A stretch of DNA of 64,000 bases from Betaproteobacteria bacterium (lineage in GTDB: Bacteria; Pseudomonadota; Gammaproteobacteria; Burkholderiales; Rhodocyclaceae). Position numbers and translations under genes: made by a program. Shown one piece after another: positions 23,831 through 32,715 of the stretch. The DNA is taken from assembly GCA_016709965.1 (NCBI GenBank), contig JADJLT010000001.1:496001-560000 (forward strand), read 5' to 3'. A model generated the notes under the pieces. It did not search any database. It worked only from the letters and a program-made list of their open reading frames with translations, and was not told where the DNA came from. Every line of letters begins with the position of its first letter. The first letter of the stretch is position 1.

Positions 23831-26740
23831 ATGCCGCTCAATCAACCGCTCTCCGCCCTGGAGCAGCACGACGAGTTCATCGGTCGTCACATCGGCCCAT
23901 GCGCCACTGAAATCGCGGCCATGGTGGCCGCCATCGGTGCCGACAGCCTCGAAAACCTGATCGACCAGACCGTTCCCGCCGCCATCCGCCTGCCGGCAGA
24001 CTTGCCGCTGCCGGCCCCGCGCCGCGAACATGAGGCGCTGGCTGACCTCAAGGCACTGGCCAGCAAGAATGTGGTTAACAAATCCTGCATCGGCATGGGC
24101 TACTACGACACGCTGACACCCAAAGTCATCCTGCGCAATGTCATGGAAAACCCGGGCTGGTACACCGCCTACACGCCCTATCAGGCCGAAATCGCCCAAG
24201 GCCGCCTTGAAGCGCTGATGAATTTCCAGCAGATGGTGGTCGATCTGACCGGCCTTGAAATCGCCAACGCCTCGCTGCTCGACGAAGCCACTGCCGCCGC
24301 GGAAGCGATGACCATGGCCCGCCGCGTCTCCAAGTCGAAATCCAACCGTTTCCTGGTCGATGCCAACTGCTTCCCGCAGACCATCGACGTGGTCAAGACC
24401 CGTGCAGCCTATTTTGGCTTCGAATTGGTCATTGCCACGGTCAACCCGGAAAAAGACCCGAAAATCGAAAACGATGAATTCTTCGGCGCGCTACTGCAAT
24501 ACCCCGGCGACAACGGCGAAGTCAGCGACCTGACCAGCCTGATCGGCAAACTGAAAGCCAAGGGCACCACCGTTGCCGTCGCCTCCGACCTGATGGCCCT
24601 GCTGCTGCTCAAGTCGCCCGGTGCCATGGGGGCCGACATTTCCCTCGGCTCCAGCCAACGCTTCGGCATCCCGATGGGTTTCGGCGGCCCGCATGCCGCC
24701 TTCTTCGCCACCCGCGAAGCCTTCGTTCGCTCGATGCCCGGCCGCATTATCGGTGTCTCCAAGGATGCGCGCGGCAACACCGCCTACCGCATGACGCTGC
24801 AAACCCGCGAACAGCATATCCGCCGCGAGAAAGCCAATTCCAACATCTGCACCTCGCAGGTGCTGCTGGCCAATATGGCCGGCATGTACGCCGTCTATCA
24901 CGGCGCTGAAGGCCTGCGCCTGATTGCCGGCCGCATTCACCGCCTGACCGCGATCCTCGCCGAAGGCCTCAAGCGCGCTGGCGTCAATCTGCTGACCAAG
25001 CAGTTCTACGACACCGTCCATTTCGACCTTGGCGCTCGTGCCGAAACGGTCTACCACGACACACTGGCAGCCGGTTATAACCTGCGCCGCGTCTCGGCTG
25101 GCGTGCTCGGCATTTCCTTCGATGAAACAACAACGCGCGACGATGTCACCACCCTGTTCAAGCTGATCGCCGAGGTCACGCTCGACATGGAAGCCATCGA
25201 TGCGCAAGTGGCCGCCGCTGACTCCGCCCTACCCGACGCGCTGATCCGCAGCGATGCCGTCCTGCAGCACCCGGTGTTCAACACGCACCACACCGAACAC
25301 GAAATGCTGCGCTACCTGAAGTCGCTGCAGAACAAGGATCTGGCGCTCGACCACTCGATGATCTCGCTCGGCTCCTGCACCATGAAGCTGAACGCGACCA
25401 GCGAGATGATTCCCGTCACTTGGCCAGAATTCGGCGGCATGCACCCCTTCGCCCCGCGCGATCAGGCGGTCGGCTATCTGGAAATGATCGCTGGCCTGAC
25501 TGAATGGCTGAAGATCGTTACCGGCTTTGACGCCATTTGCATGCAACCTAACTCCGGTGCGCAGGGCGAATACGCCGGCCTGGTCGCCATCGACCGCTAC
25601 CATGCCAGCCGCGGCGAAGAACACCGTAACGTCTGCCTGATACCGAAATCGGCCCACGGCACCAACCCGGCAACCGCCCAGATGGCCAACATGAAGGTCG
25701 TCGTCGTCGATTGCGACGACAACGGCAACGTCGATTTTGCCGACCTCAAAGCCAAGGCCGAGGCGCACAAGGACGACCTGGCCTGCCTGATGATCACCTA
25801 CCCGTCCACCCACGGCGTGTTCGAAGAAGCGATCAAGGACATCTGCGCCGTCGTACATGCCAACGGCGGCCAGGTGTATATGGATGGCGCCAACCTCAAC
25901 GCCCAGGTCGGCCTGACCTCGCCCGGCTTCATCGGTGCCGACGTCAGCCACATGAACCTGCACAAGACCTTCGCCATCCCGCATGGCGGCGGCGGACCGG
26001 GCATGGGCCCGATCGGCCTCAAGGCCCATCTGGCGCCGTTCATGGCCGACCACGTCGTCCAGCCAACCGGCGACGCCAACCGCGTCAACGCCGGCCAGGG
26101 TGCAGTGTCTGCAGCACCTTTCGGCTCTGCGTCGATCCTGACCATTTCCTGGATGTACCTGGCCATGCTCGGCGGTGAAGGCGTCAGGAAGGCCACACAA
26201 GTGGCCATCCTCAACGCCAACTACGTGGCGCGAAAGCTGACTGCGCACTACCCGGTACTCTACGTCGGCAAGAACGGCCGCGTCGCCCACGAGTGCATCC
26301 TCGACATCCGCCCGATCAAGACTGCCACCGGTATCGCCGAAATCGACATCGCCAAGCGCCTGATGGACTACGGTTTCCACGCACCGACAGTATCCTTCCC
26401 GGTCGCCGGCACGATCATGGTCGAACCGACGGAATCCGAATCGAAGGCTGAACTGGACCGCTTCATCGCAGCCATGATCAGTATTCGCGAAGAAATCCGC
26501 CAGATCGAAAACGGTGTTTGGGCTGCCGACAACAATCCACTGAAGAATGCCCCACATTCGCAGGCGGATGTCATCGATACCGACTGGAAGCATCCGTACA
26601 GCCGGCAACAAGCTGTCTTCCCGCTGCCCTGGGTGGCTGCCAACAAGTTCTGGCCAAGCGTCAATCGCATCGATGATGTATATGGTGACCGTAACCTGAA
26701 CTGTGCCTGCCCACCGATGGAGGCTTACGCCGACCTATGA
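23831..26740 (+). CDS. gcvP: Glycine dehydrogenase (decarboxylating), P protein
   Basis: 969 residues from the ATG at 23831 with an AAGGACAG site; the earlier in-frame ATG at 23753 lies inside gcvH. It is the full-length homodimeric form, with both the N-terminal inactive-like half (about 1-430) and the C-terminal half. The pyridoxal-phosphate lysine is in N-L-H-K-T-F-A-I-P-H-G-G-G-G-P-G near 710-725. It decarboxylates glycine and loads the aminomethyl group on H protein. L protein (lpd) is not in the window. A coding copy of the dispersed repeat lies at 24434-24472, in a poorly conserved loop (V-N-P-E-K-D-P-K-I-E). Confidence 0.97.
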   Translation: MPLNQPLSALEQHDEFIGRHIGPCATEIAAMVAAIGADSLENLIDQTVPAAIRLPADLPLPAPRREHEALADLKALASKNVVNKSCIGMGYYDTLTPKVILRNVMENPGWYTAYTPYQAEIAQGRLEALMNFQQMVVDLTGLEIANASLLDEATAAAEAMTMARRVSKSKSNRFLVDANCFPQTIDVVKTRAAYFGFELVIATVNPEKDPKIENDEFFGALLQYPGDNGEVSDLTSLIGKLKAKGTTVAVASDLMALLLLKSPGAMGADISLGSSQRFGIPMGFGGPHAAFFATREAFVRSMPGRIIGVSKDARGNTAYRMTLQTREQHIRREKANSNICTSQVLLANMAGMYAVYHGAEGLRLIAGRIHRLTAILAEGLKRAGVNLLTKQFYDTVHFDLGARAETVYHDTLAAGYNLRRVSAGVLGISFDETTTRDDVTTLFKLIAEVTLDMEAIDAQVAAADSALPDALIRSDAVLQHPVFNTHHTEHEMLRYLKSLQNKDLALDHSMISLGSCTMKLNATSEMIPVTWPEFGGMHPFAPRDQAVGYLEMIAGLTEWLKIVTGFDAICMQPNSGAQGEYAGLVAIDRYHASRGEEHRNVCLIPKSAHGTNPATAQMANMKVVVVDCDDNGNVDFADLKAKAEAHKDDLACLMITYPSTHGVFEEAIKDICAVVHANGGQVYMDGANLNAQVGLTSPGFIGADVSHMNLHKTFAIPHGGGGPGMGPIGLKAHLAPFMADHVVQPTGDANRVNAGQGAVSAAPFGSASILTISWMYLAMLGGEGVRKATQVAILNANYVARKLTAHYPVLYVGKNGRVAHECILDIRPIKTATGIAEIDIAKRLMDYGFHAPTVSFPVAGTIMVEPTESESKAELDRFIAAMISIREEIRQIENGVWAADNNPLKNAPHSQADVIDTDWKHPYSRQQAVFPLPWVAANKFWPSVNRIDDVYGDRNLNCACPPMEAYADL
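24434..24472 (+). repeat. Dispersed repeat copy inside gcvP
   Basis: GCCACGGTCAACCCGGAAAA then AGACCCG and AAAATCGAAAAC. The core is nearly perfect; the tail is degenerate. It encodes A-T-V-N-P-E-K in a surface loop that varies in length between GcvP proteins. Chance similarity is possible for this coding copy. Confidence 0.4.
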
Positions 26741-27279
26741 CCGTTGATCTCTCTGCCATCGCCAAGTGGCCAAACGTCCCTGCCTGTTACGACTGGTTGT
26801 CACTTGACCGACGTGGCGACTGGCGATTGCAGGGAGAACGCGTCACCCATCACGGCTTCATCGCCCTGCTCAACCGGCAATACGGGGTCGATGACCGTGG
26901 TTGCTGGTTCGTGCAAAACGGCCCGCAACGTGTTTTTGTGGCGCTCGCGTACACCCCGTGGGTATTCCGGCGCGAGGGTGAATCCTTTGTCTGCCACACC
27001 GGCGAGCCAGCCGGTGAAATCCAGGCCATCTACCTCGACGAAGAAGGCAGCATTCTGCTTGAAACAGCGCTCGGTATCGGCCTGCTCGACGATCGTGATC
27101 TAGCGCTATTTGTTTCAGAATTCCAGGACCGTAATGGCCAAGCCTGTGCCGATGAAGCCTTGGTCAAGCTGATGGAAAGCGGCGCCGGCGATATTAGTTG
27201 GCACAATCACCCACTGCAGTCGATTGCTGCGGTCAACGTCAAAAAACGCTTTAAATTCGAAACAAGCCCGCAGCCTTGA
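26737..27279 (+). CDS. Conserved protein of unknown function in the gcv operon
   Basis: 180 residues; its ATG overlaps the gcvP stop (ATGA), so translation is coupled to gcvP. No signal peptide or membrane segment. The N-terminus has K-W-P-N-V-P-A-C-Y-D-W-L-S-L-D-R-R-G near 9-26 and later P-Q-R-V-F-V-A-L-A-Y-T-P-W-V near 56-69, a pattern I have seen in betaproteobacterial proteins of unknown function but cannot tie to a named family. The C-terminal end contains a copy of the dispersed repeat. Coupling to gcvP hints at a link with glycine or one-carbon metabolism; that is only context. Confidence 0.7.
   Translation: MTVDLSAIAKWPNVPACYDWLSLDRRGDWRLQGERVTHHGFIALLNRQYGVDDRGCWFVQNGPQRVFVALAYTPWVFRREGESFVCHTGEPAGEIQAIYLDEEGSILLETALGIGLLDDRDLALFVSEFQDRNGQACADEALVKLMESGAGDISWHNHPLQSIAAVNVKKRFKFETSPQP
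27226..27263 (+). repeat. Dispersed repeat copy at the end of the gcv-linked gene
   Basis: GCTGCGGTCAACGTCAAAAA then ACGCTTTAAATTCGAAAC, encoding A-A-V-N-V-K-K-R-F-K-F-E-T as part of the last residues of the protein. Confidence 0.45.
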
Positions 27280-27286
27280 GCAGCGC

Positions 27287-28216
27287 TCAATCGAGACCGT
27301 AAGTAGCCAGCCAATCGGCTATCTCGGGCAAGGCCGTCGACGCATCGTCCAGCAACGCGGTATTAGCCTGCAATAGCAGCTTGCGTTGACGTGCATTGAG
27401 CTTGTGCGGGAAGACGGGTTCCAACTTGACAACCAGATCGCCGGCCGCCTTTTTGCCACGTCCAGGATAGCCTTTGCCAGCCAGGCGCAAGCTCCGTTTT
27501 TCTGCCGCCCCGGCGTCCAGCGTATGGCAAAGCACCCCCGCCAATGACGGCACATTGATCTCGCTGCCAGCCATCATGGCCAACGCGCTGACCGGCATCT
27601 GAAAATGAAGGTCGCGACCACGCAGTTCGTACAATGCATGCGTATGAATAATCAGCGTGAGAAATAGATCACCGGCCTCAAGCTCCTCATCCCCCGGCTC
27701 CCCCTGGCCGATCAGGCGCAGTTCATCACCTTGCAGCATTCCGGGCGGAACGCGAATTTCCAGGCTGACCTCGGCCAGCTCCCGACCACTGCCGCCGCAG
27801 TCCGCACAAATCCGTTCAGTAAAAAATCCCTTCCCTGCACAATCCTCGCACCGCACCAGATTGCGCCTGGCATCGTGCACCCGACCGCTGCCATGACAGG
27901 TATCGCAGAAACGCGTCTTGGTCATGCCGTGCTCGCCGCTACCCTCACAGGTCGGGCAATCGCTGCCACGGGTGTAATGAATCGTCTTGTGGCACCCGGC
28001 AGCCGCTTCTTCGAGGCTCACTTCAAGGTTCAAGCGAATATCGGATGCCTTGGCAACGGCCTCCTCTACGTCGGGGGCCGGTGTCTCATTTTCCGAATAT
28101 TCCGTTTTTGGCTCATTTTCCGGGTCGACCGCAAGAAGTGCTTCGTAAGCAGCATTGATCTCCTTGAAACGCTCGGTTGCCTCGGGACTATCGTTGCGGT
28201 CGGGATGCCAGCGCAT
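27287..28216 (-). CDS. DnaJ-family co-chaperone, J domain lacking a normal start
   Basis: From the first usable ATG (28216) 309 residues are read, beginning inside the J domain at M-R-W-H-P-D-R-N (the HPD motif). Upstream, the same frame continues as L-G-V-A-T-D-S-G-P-A-E-W-K-R-A-Y-R-R-L-A, clearly helices I-II of a J domain, back to a stop near 28315 without ATG, GTG or TTG. The nearby ATG at 28299 is in another frame. So the 5' end seems to carry an indel. The rest is normal: zinc-finger region with four C-x-x-C-x-G-x-G repeats near 87-150 (C-P-T-C-E-G-S-G, C-D-T-C-H-G-S-G, C-E-D-C-A-G-K-G, C-A-D-C-G-G-S-G) and the C-terminal substrate domains. It would deliver clients to DnaK. Confidence 0.75.
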   Translation of the reverse strand: MRWHPDRNDSPEATERFKEINAAYEALLAVDPENEPKTEYSENETPAPDVEEAVAKASDIRLNLEVSLEEAAAGCHKTIHYTRGSDCPTCEGSGEHGMTKTRFCDTCHGSGRVHDARRNLVRCEDCAGKGFFTERICADCGGSGRELAEVSLEIRVPPGMLQGDELRLIGQGEPGDEELEAGDLFLTLIIHTHALYELRGRDLHFQMPVSALAMMAGSEINVPSLAGVLCHTLDAGAAEKRSLRLAGKGYPGRGKKAAGDLVVKLEPVFPHKLNARQRKLLLQANTALLDDASTALPEIADWLATYGLD

Positions 28217-28302
28217 CGCCAGGCGACGGTAGGCGCGCTTCCATTCAGCGGGCCCGGAATCGGTGGCAACACCAAGAACGGTACGGATCCGGATCTCATT
28301 GC

Positions 28303-29213
28303 CTACTTGTCACCACGGCTGGCTGTATTCGGCAAAACCTGGCCGATCAGGTCTGAGATCAGACGGGCAGTCGCGCCGTAGCGGTCGCGGTCGGGGTTGT
28401 ATTCGACAATTTCCGGCCCTTGAAGCCCGGCATACCGGCAGACAGATGGATGGCCATGAGCGCATCACGCGCCACCAGGCCATCGGGCTCGGGACTGCCG
28501 ACACCCGGTGCCAGTTGCGGGTCAATCGCATCCAGATCAAGGGTGACACCAAACCCGGCTGGTGCGGCCGAGACAATCCCGACGGCCTCGTCCAGGCAAT
28601 CGACAAAACCGCGTTGATGCACCTCTTCGCTATCGATGATGCGAACCCCCATGCGCTGCAAGAACTCGAATTCCTCTGGTTCATAACTGCGTGGTCCCAG
28701 CACGACTGTATGCTCGGCACTGATCTGCACGCCGCTCAGGCCAATATCGAGCAAGCGTTTGTCACCGCGACCGAGCAGACAGGCCAGCGGCATGCCATGG
28801 ATGGCGCCGGAATAGCTGCTTTCCGGCGTGTGACTATCAAGATGGGCATCGATCCACAACAGTCCGAGCGGCTCGCCCAGCACGCGCGCCACCCCGCTCC
28901 ACGTGCCAATGGCGACGGAGTGATCGCCGCCAATCACGACTGGAAATTCGTCAGCCCGCAGCGTCAATGTGACTTCGTCTGCCAAGTCCTTGCACAATTC
29001 TGCGATGCGTCCCGCCGTCGATGAACCATCGTCATCCGGCGCGAACAAGGTCTTTCCCCAGTCAAGCAACGGATGACGCTCAAGCTCGTGCCAAGCCTGC
29101 GAGCGGTGAAAGGCCATCGGCCCGTCTTCACACGCCTGATCCTGCGCACCGATACCGCTGGCAGCACCAATAATGCGGATACGCGCGTATTTTTTCAGGT
29201 GGAAGGGTTTCAT
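28303..29213 (-). pseudogene. Arginase, frameshifted near the C-terminus
   Basis: ATG at 29213. The ureohydrolase motifs are intact: G-G-D-H-S near 94-98, D-A-H-x-D near 121-125 and S-L/T-D-x-D-A-I-D-P near 214-222, which bind the two manganese ions; the reaction is arginine to ornithine and urea. After A-G-M-P-G the reading frame leaves the family sequence at about 28428. Adding one G to the GGG run there restores L-Q-G-P-E-I-V-E-Y-N-P-D-R-D-R, the expected end, and continues to a stop at 28303. As written, the protein ends with an unrelated tail at 28359. Either a recent mutation or a sequencing error. Confidence 0.7.
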
Positions 29214-29331
29214 AGCTGAGGTAGCGTGAAAAAACGGGGTGCCGACAACGCTGTCAGCCCTGACGATACCGCCGCGCGGCAAAACGGCAAATTATAGGTC
29301 ATGCCGATGACCAACGCCTGACATGCATCGA

Positions 29332-29974
29332 CTATTCCCCGGTCTTGCCCAGCAACAAACGCCTTAACTCAGCCACTTCGGCCTCCAGGATCGTCACGCG
29401 TTCCCGCAACACTTCTATTTCCTAAGTTCCTACACCAAGCGACCTTCCAGGCAGAGCGGCTTCCAATCGATGGCTGACCACTCAGCACATGCATCCAGCG
29501 ATTCTCGCGTGACCCCGGCAGGCGCGGCAACTCGACGACCATGGCGCCGTCCGGACGGCTGGCCAACTCTTCCAGAAAAGCCTCGACCGAGGAGATATCC
29601 GCGAATTTATGCAAACGTTCGCAATTCAGGCGCAACTCACCCGCGGTCTGCGGCCCGCGCAGCATCAGCACCGTCAGCAAGGCAGACGCCTGCGTTGGCA
29701 CGCCCAGCCCTTTCTCCAGATGATGCTCGAAGCGGCTGACACGGCTACCGCTGACCTCGCGCACCAGCCCCAGCTCCTTTGAGGACATCAATCGCCTGGA
29801 GAATTTCTCCTTCACTGGTCTCGATCACCGGATTCCGGCTTGTTTCTGATTACAGCCCGAAAGCAATGCATTGACCGAGAGCGGATAGGTATCGGGAACC
29901 GTGCGCTGTTTTTCCACCAGCGTGCCAAGCACGCGGGTTTCAAGTAGCGACAGTACGGGTAGTGAATCAGCCAT
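29332..29974 (-). pseudogene. YceH/DUF480-family protein, disrupted by several indels
   Basis: ATG at 29974 (M-A-D-S-L-P-V-L-S-L-L-E-T-R-V-L-G-T-L) begins a normal DUF480 winged-helix protein. After C-N-Q-K the expected S-R-N-P-V-I-E-T appears only if one A is added to an AAA run (about 29852). The frame must shift again at an AAAGG where AAGG is expected (about 29783) to reach K-E-L-G-L-V-R-E-V-S-G-S-R-V-S-R-F-E-H-H. Beyond H-V-L-S-G-Q-P-S-I (about 29470) the family coiled-coil end (E-V-L-R-E-R-V-T-I-L-E-A-E-V-A-E-L-R, to a stop at 29332) is in yet another frame with a stop between. At least three changes are needed. Function of the family is unclear. Confidence 0.7.
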
Positions 29975-30012
29975 GAGAAGGCGCTTTCCTGAAAATATTG
30001 TTGGTTTGTTGC

Positions 30013-30661
30013 CTAGACCGGCGCGAGCTGTGGCGGTTCCACCCGTTCCGGATCACGCAACCAAGCCCGATAAATCTGCAGTGCCACATGGGCATCGTTG
30101 GCGGCGTATAACAACTGGCGGTCATTGAGGCGTGGACTGGCCCAGTTACTGGTACCGACTTTTTTCGATTTTTGAAATTTCTGACCGAAATAATGAGCAA
30201 CAGCCACCTTCGCCCCCACCGTGCCACGATGGCCTGGGCCACGTAGTACTTCACCAAGATCGAGCACATTGGTCAATTCGATGCCCAGTCGCGAACGCAA
30301 GGCGGTGCGGTCATTCCCCAAACCGAAACCAACCTTGAGCAGATTCGGCACCGCCAGAACCCGTCTCAGCACCTCGTGGTTCATGGCGAACAGGACCGGA
30401 AAAAGAAACACATGGTCATCAGTCGCCAATTGCACCAGATGCGGGCCAGTAGATACCTCCCCCCTTGCGAAAGGTCGGCTTCGACTCGGTATCGAACCCA
30501 ATCGCTGGCACAGCCAATAGTTCGGCCATTGCCCGCTCGGCGAGCCCGGCATTGTCAACCAGCGTGATCCTGGCCATCGGCACGCCCGAATAAACCGGTA
30601 GTTCGCTCGCCGCCAACATGCTCCGGCTGATGGTCACTTCGCTCAAAATGCGATGCTCCAA
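30013..30661 (-). pseudogene. 3'-5' exonuclease (DnaQ/WRN-like), frameshifted
   Basis: The first half (from a TTG at 30661 or the ATG at 30619) reads to G-F-D-T-E-S-K-P-T-F-R-K-G, containing the catalytic D-x-E. A run of six G's (about 30459-30464) where five would fit then breaks the frame. The second half continues as E-V-S-T-G-P-H-L-V-Q-L-A-T, with L-V-K-V-G-F-G-L-type and N-D-R-Q-L-L-Y-A-A-N-D-A-H-V-A-L-Q-I-Y (the Exo III motif Y-x-x-x-D) to a stop at 30013. One base deletion would restore a protein of about 215 residues. Intact members trim RNA or DNA 3' ends. Confidence 0.7.
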
Positions 30662-30726
30662 ACATCCCCCATCGTCGTTATCGTCGGCATCGATGTATCC
30701 TTGTTCTTTTTAGCAGACGCCAGTGT

Positions 30727-30981
30727 ATGGGATCACGTCGACCTGCGGGCCTTTTCTACCGGCTATTGGCCCTGTTTTTCCGCCCGGCCGCGCCCTTGTC
30801 AGATTACGCCCGTGCCCGGCAGCTTATTGCTGCAGTCGACCGCGGCGGTGTCCCGCTCAATCCAGCGAAAGTCAATGCGATCGCCCGCGATCTTGGCCTT
30901 GACGTTCAGCGCCAGGCGCCCGTGGAAAATACCCTCGAACGCATCCGCCAGGCGCTTGCTCGCGCCACCGACCATGACTAA
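30727..30981 (+). CDS. Small conserved hypothetical protein
   Basis: 84 residues, ATG at 30727. Rich in Arg/Ala with a hydrophobic start (about 9-20) and an amphipathic C-terminal half: Y-A-R-A-R-Q-L-I-A-A-V-D-R-G-G-V-P-L-N-P, then K-V-N-A-I-A-R-D-L-G-L-D-V. I know no function. Its stop codon overlaps the GIY-YIG start by eight bases, which supports that it is translated. Confidence 0.55.
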   Translation: MGSRRPAGLFYRLLALFFRPAAPLSDYARARQLIAAVDRGGVPLNPAKVNAIARDLGLDVQRQAPVENTLERIRQALARATDHD

Positions 30982-31237
30982 GCCCTGGTTCCTGCATACG
31001 ATCGAGTGCGTCGACGGCAGCATCTACACCGGCATTGCCGTCAACGTAGAAGCCCGCTACCAGGCCCACTGCCAAGGCACCGGCGCCCGCTATACGCGCT
31101 CCCATCCACCGGAAAAATTACTGGGCTATGAAAGCCATGCTGACCGTTCGTCAGCCTCCAAGGCAGAGTATCGAATCAAGCAACTGACCGCAGCGGAAAA
31201 GCAGCGATATGCAACGATGCTCACTCAGGCAACATGA
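30974..31237 (+). CDS. GIY-YIG nuclease-fold protein (UPF0213 type)
   Basis: 87 residues from the ATG at 30974, inside the end of the preceding gene. The GIY-YIG signature is S-I-Y-T-G-I near 16-21 with A-R-Y-T-R near 38-42 and a glutamate-containing helix K-A-E-Y-R-I-K-Q-L near 64-72. Small single-domain members may cut or bind DNA; biological roles are mostly unknown. The longer open frame starting at 30653 is non-coding upstream. Confidence 0.8.
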   Translation: MTKPWFLHTIECVDGSIYTGIAVNVEARYQAHCQGTGARYTRSHPPEKLLGYESHADRSSASKAEYRIKQLTAAEKQRYATMLTQAT

Positions 31238-31289
31238 CCCCGCCCCACCGGCAAAGCTGCCCACTACAGGCCGCCTCCGCAGACTTGGA

Positions 31290-31730
31290 TCATCCTGCAG
31301 CAGATCGAGTTCTATCTACCCAGAAACCGTGCAACAAAGCACCCGCAAAGATCCCGGCCAGCGCGATCAGGAGATCGAAATTGCCTGCCCCCAGGCCGGC
31401 AATCGCGGGCCCAGGACAAACACCACAGATCCCCCAGCCCAATCCAAAGACAACCCCACCCAGAAAGCTGCTGCGGTCCAGCTGAAACGGACGCTGCTGG
31501 AAGTCAGCACCCAAGATGGATTTGTCAAAAAAGCGGGGCAACAATTGATAAACAACCAGATTGACGCCTACAGCGCTCAACAGGACGATCAGCAGACCCA
31601 GATCGCTGAAACTCAGGAATTCAAGCACTGACTCGGGCCTGATCATCGTTGAGACAGCGAGGCCAAAACCAAATAAGAGCCCGGCGGACAGCGTGCCAAA
31701 CGTATCGAGAACTACAGAATTTTTAGCCAT
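31290..31730 (-). CDS. YeeE/YedE-family membrane protein (second half-transporter)
   Basis: 146 residues from the ATG at 31730, three bases after the upstream half. Four hydrophobic segments with the family motifs L-F-G-F-G-L-A-V-S near 20-28 and G-L-G-W-G-I-C-G-V-C-P-G-P-A near 97-110, the conserved cysteine loop of the sulphur-transport (DUF395) family. Pairs of half-size YeeE/YedE proteins import thiosulphate or reduced sulphur species; the exact cargo here is unknown. Confidence 0.85.
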   Translation of the reverse strand: MAKNSVVLDTFGTLSAGLLFGFGLAVSTMIRPESVLEFLSFSDLGLLIVLLSAVGVNLVVYQLLPRFFDKSILGADFQQRPFQLDRSSFLGGVVFGLGWGICGVCPGPAIAGLGAGNFDLLIALAGIFAGALLHGFWVDRTRSAAG

Positions 31731-31732
31731 TC

Positions 31733-32194
31733 TCACACCCCCAGCAATCTGAAAGCCGAATTCGTGGCAATCGCCATGGCCAGAAAAGTACAAACCATGA
31801 CCAGCGAACCAGGCGACAGCGAAGCCAGGCCACAAATACCGTGACCCGATGTGCAACCGCCACCCAGACGCGCCCCAAAACCAATCAACAAGCCTCCCAG
31901 CGCGAGCTTCCAAGCTGGCAGATGACTCGGCTCCACCGGCAAGCCAAACAAGGAATAAAGCAAACCACCAAGGAGCAAGCCCAGTGCATAGACCAGGCGC
32001 CAGTGGCGAGTATCCAGAAATGAGGCCTGCCGGAAAAACGGCGTCCGCACAAACCAGGACCAAGCCGCGCTGAAGAACGTACTCACCCCGCCAGGGCGTC
32101 CAGTGGTGGCATAAAGCAGCGCCACGCCAACTCCCATCAAAATACCGCCAATGGCATAGTGGCTCACGCCGTTGGGAAACATTGCAGAAATCAT
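31733..32194 (-). CDS. YeeE/YedE-family membrane protein (first half-transporter)
   Basis: 153 residues from the ATG at 32194 (a TTG at 32230 is possible). Hydrophobic, about four membrane spans, with A-I-G-G-I-L-M-G-V-G near 14-23 and L-I-G-F-G-A-R-L-G-G-G-C-T-S-G-H-G near 101-117, the signature loop with its functional cysteine. It forms a two-gene unit with the next half-protein, together making one full YedE-like channel. Confidence 0.85.
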   Translation of the reverse strand: MISAMFPNGVSHYAIGGILMGVGVALLYATTGRPGGVSTFFSAAWSWFVRTPFFRQASFLDTRHWRLVYALGLLLGGLLYSLFGLPVEPSHLPAWKLALGGLLIGFGARLGGGCTSGHGICGLASLSPGSLVMVCTFLAMAIATNSAFRLLGV

Positions 32195-32323
32195 GGCGTC
32201 ACCAGAAAAATATAAGTCCGACTTTGGCAATCAATCACATCCAACCGAGTTAACGCGGCATCCTGTGAATTCAGGGACTAAAATACCGGTTGATCAAAAA
32301 ACTGGATTTTAGGCACAGGGTAG

Positions 32324-32524
32324 ATTACTGACAGCCGCGACCATCGCGGCAACCGAATTCTGGAAACCGGCCCTTGGCTTGTTTCGAAGGACGACGCCGA
32401 ATATTGGGCTGACATTCTCCGTACCATGGGTTACAAGACCCACGTCGAGCGAATGAACGGGGATATTTCGGGTGGTGGTCAATCCACTGATGCCTTGGCC
32501 AGCGCCCTTGCATCCATGGCGTAA
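32324..32524 (+). pseudogene. Possible small gene or gene remnant without a start codon
   Basis: After an in-frame TAG the frame reads about 66 residues (ITDSRDHRGNRILETGPW..., ...DDAEYWADILRTMGYKTHVE..., ending STDALASALASMA) before TAA. Composition is protein-like, with W-A-D-x-L-x-x-M-G-Y resembling small proteins of unknown function in related bacteria, but there is no ATG, GTG or TTG at the beginning. It may be a 5'-truncated remnant, start at ATT, or carry an error. Nothing else is visible in the gap 32195-32715 except the terminator at its right end. Confidence 0.35.
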
Positions 32525-32683
32525 CGCCCTAACAAAATCCCATGGCCAGTATTGCCGGGTCATCAATCAGATTCTGCATGGCGTAAGCCGCCGTTCGGTT
32601 AGCCGTGATCCACACCTGCGTTGCAAGCCTGACAACAATTTCAAGCATTTTATTTACTGCCCTGAAGATGGGTCCAACAAAAA

Positions 32684-32700
32684 AGCGCCCTGAAGGCGCT
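32684..32700 (-). terminator. Terminator after tRNA-Ser
   Basis: Minus strand AGCGCC-TTCAG-GGCGCT followed by six T's: ends the lysC/tRNA-Ser transcript or tRNA-Ser alone, 16 bases beyond the tRNA 3' end. Confidence 0.8.
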
Positions 32701-32715
32701 TGTTTGCTTGATAGT

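Noticed and set aside
25229..26611. 460-residue open frame antisense to gcvP
   Set aside because: Shadow of strong codon bias on the other strand; composition (many H, V, D, G) is typical of antisense frames.
28280..29974. Programmed frameshifting as explanation for the broken genes
   Set aside because: No slippery heptamer with downstream structure is seen, and neighbouring unrelated genes all have such shifts; error or decay is simpler.
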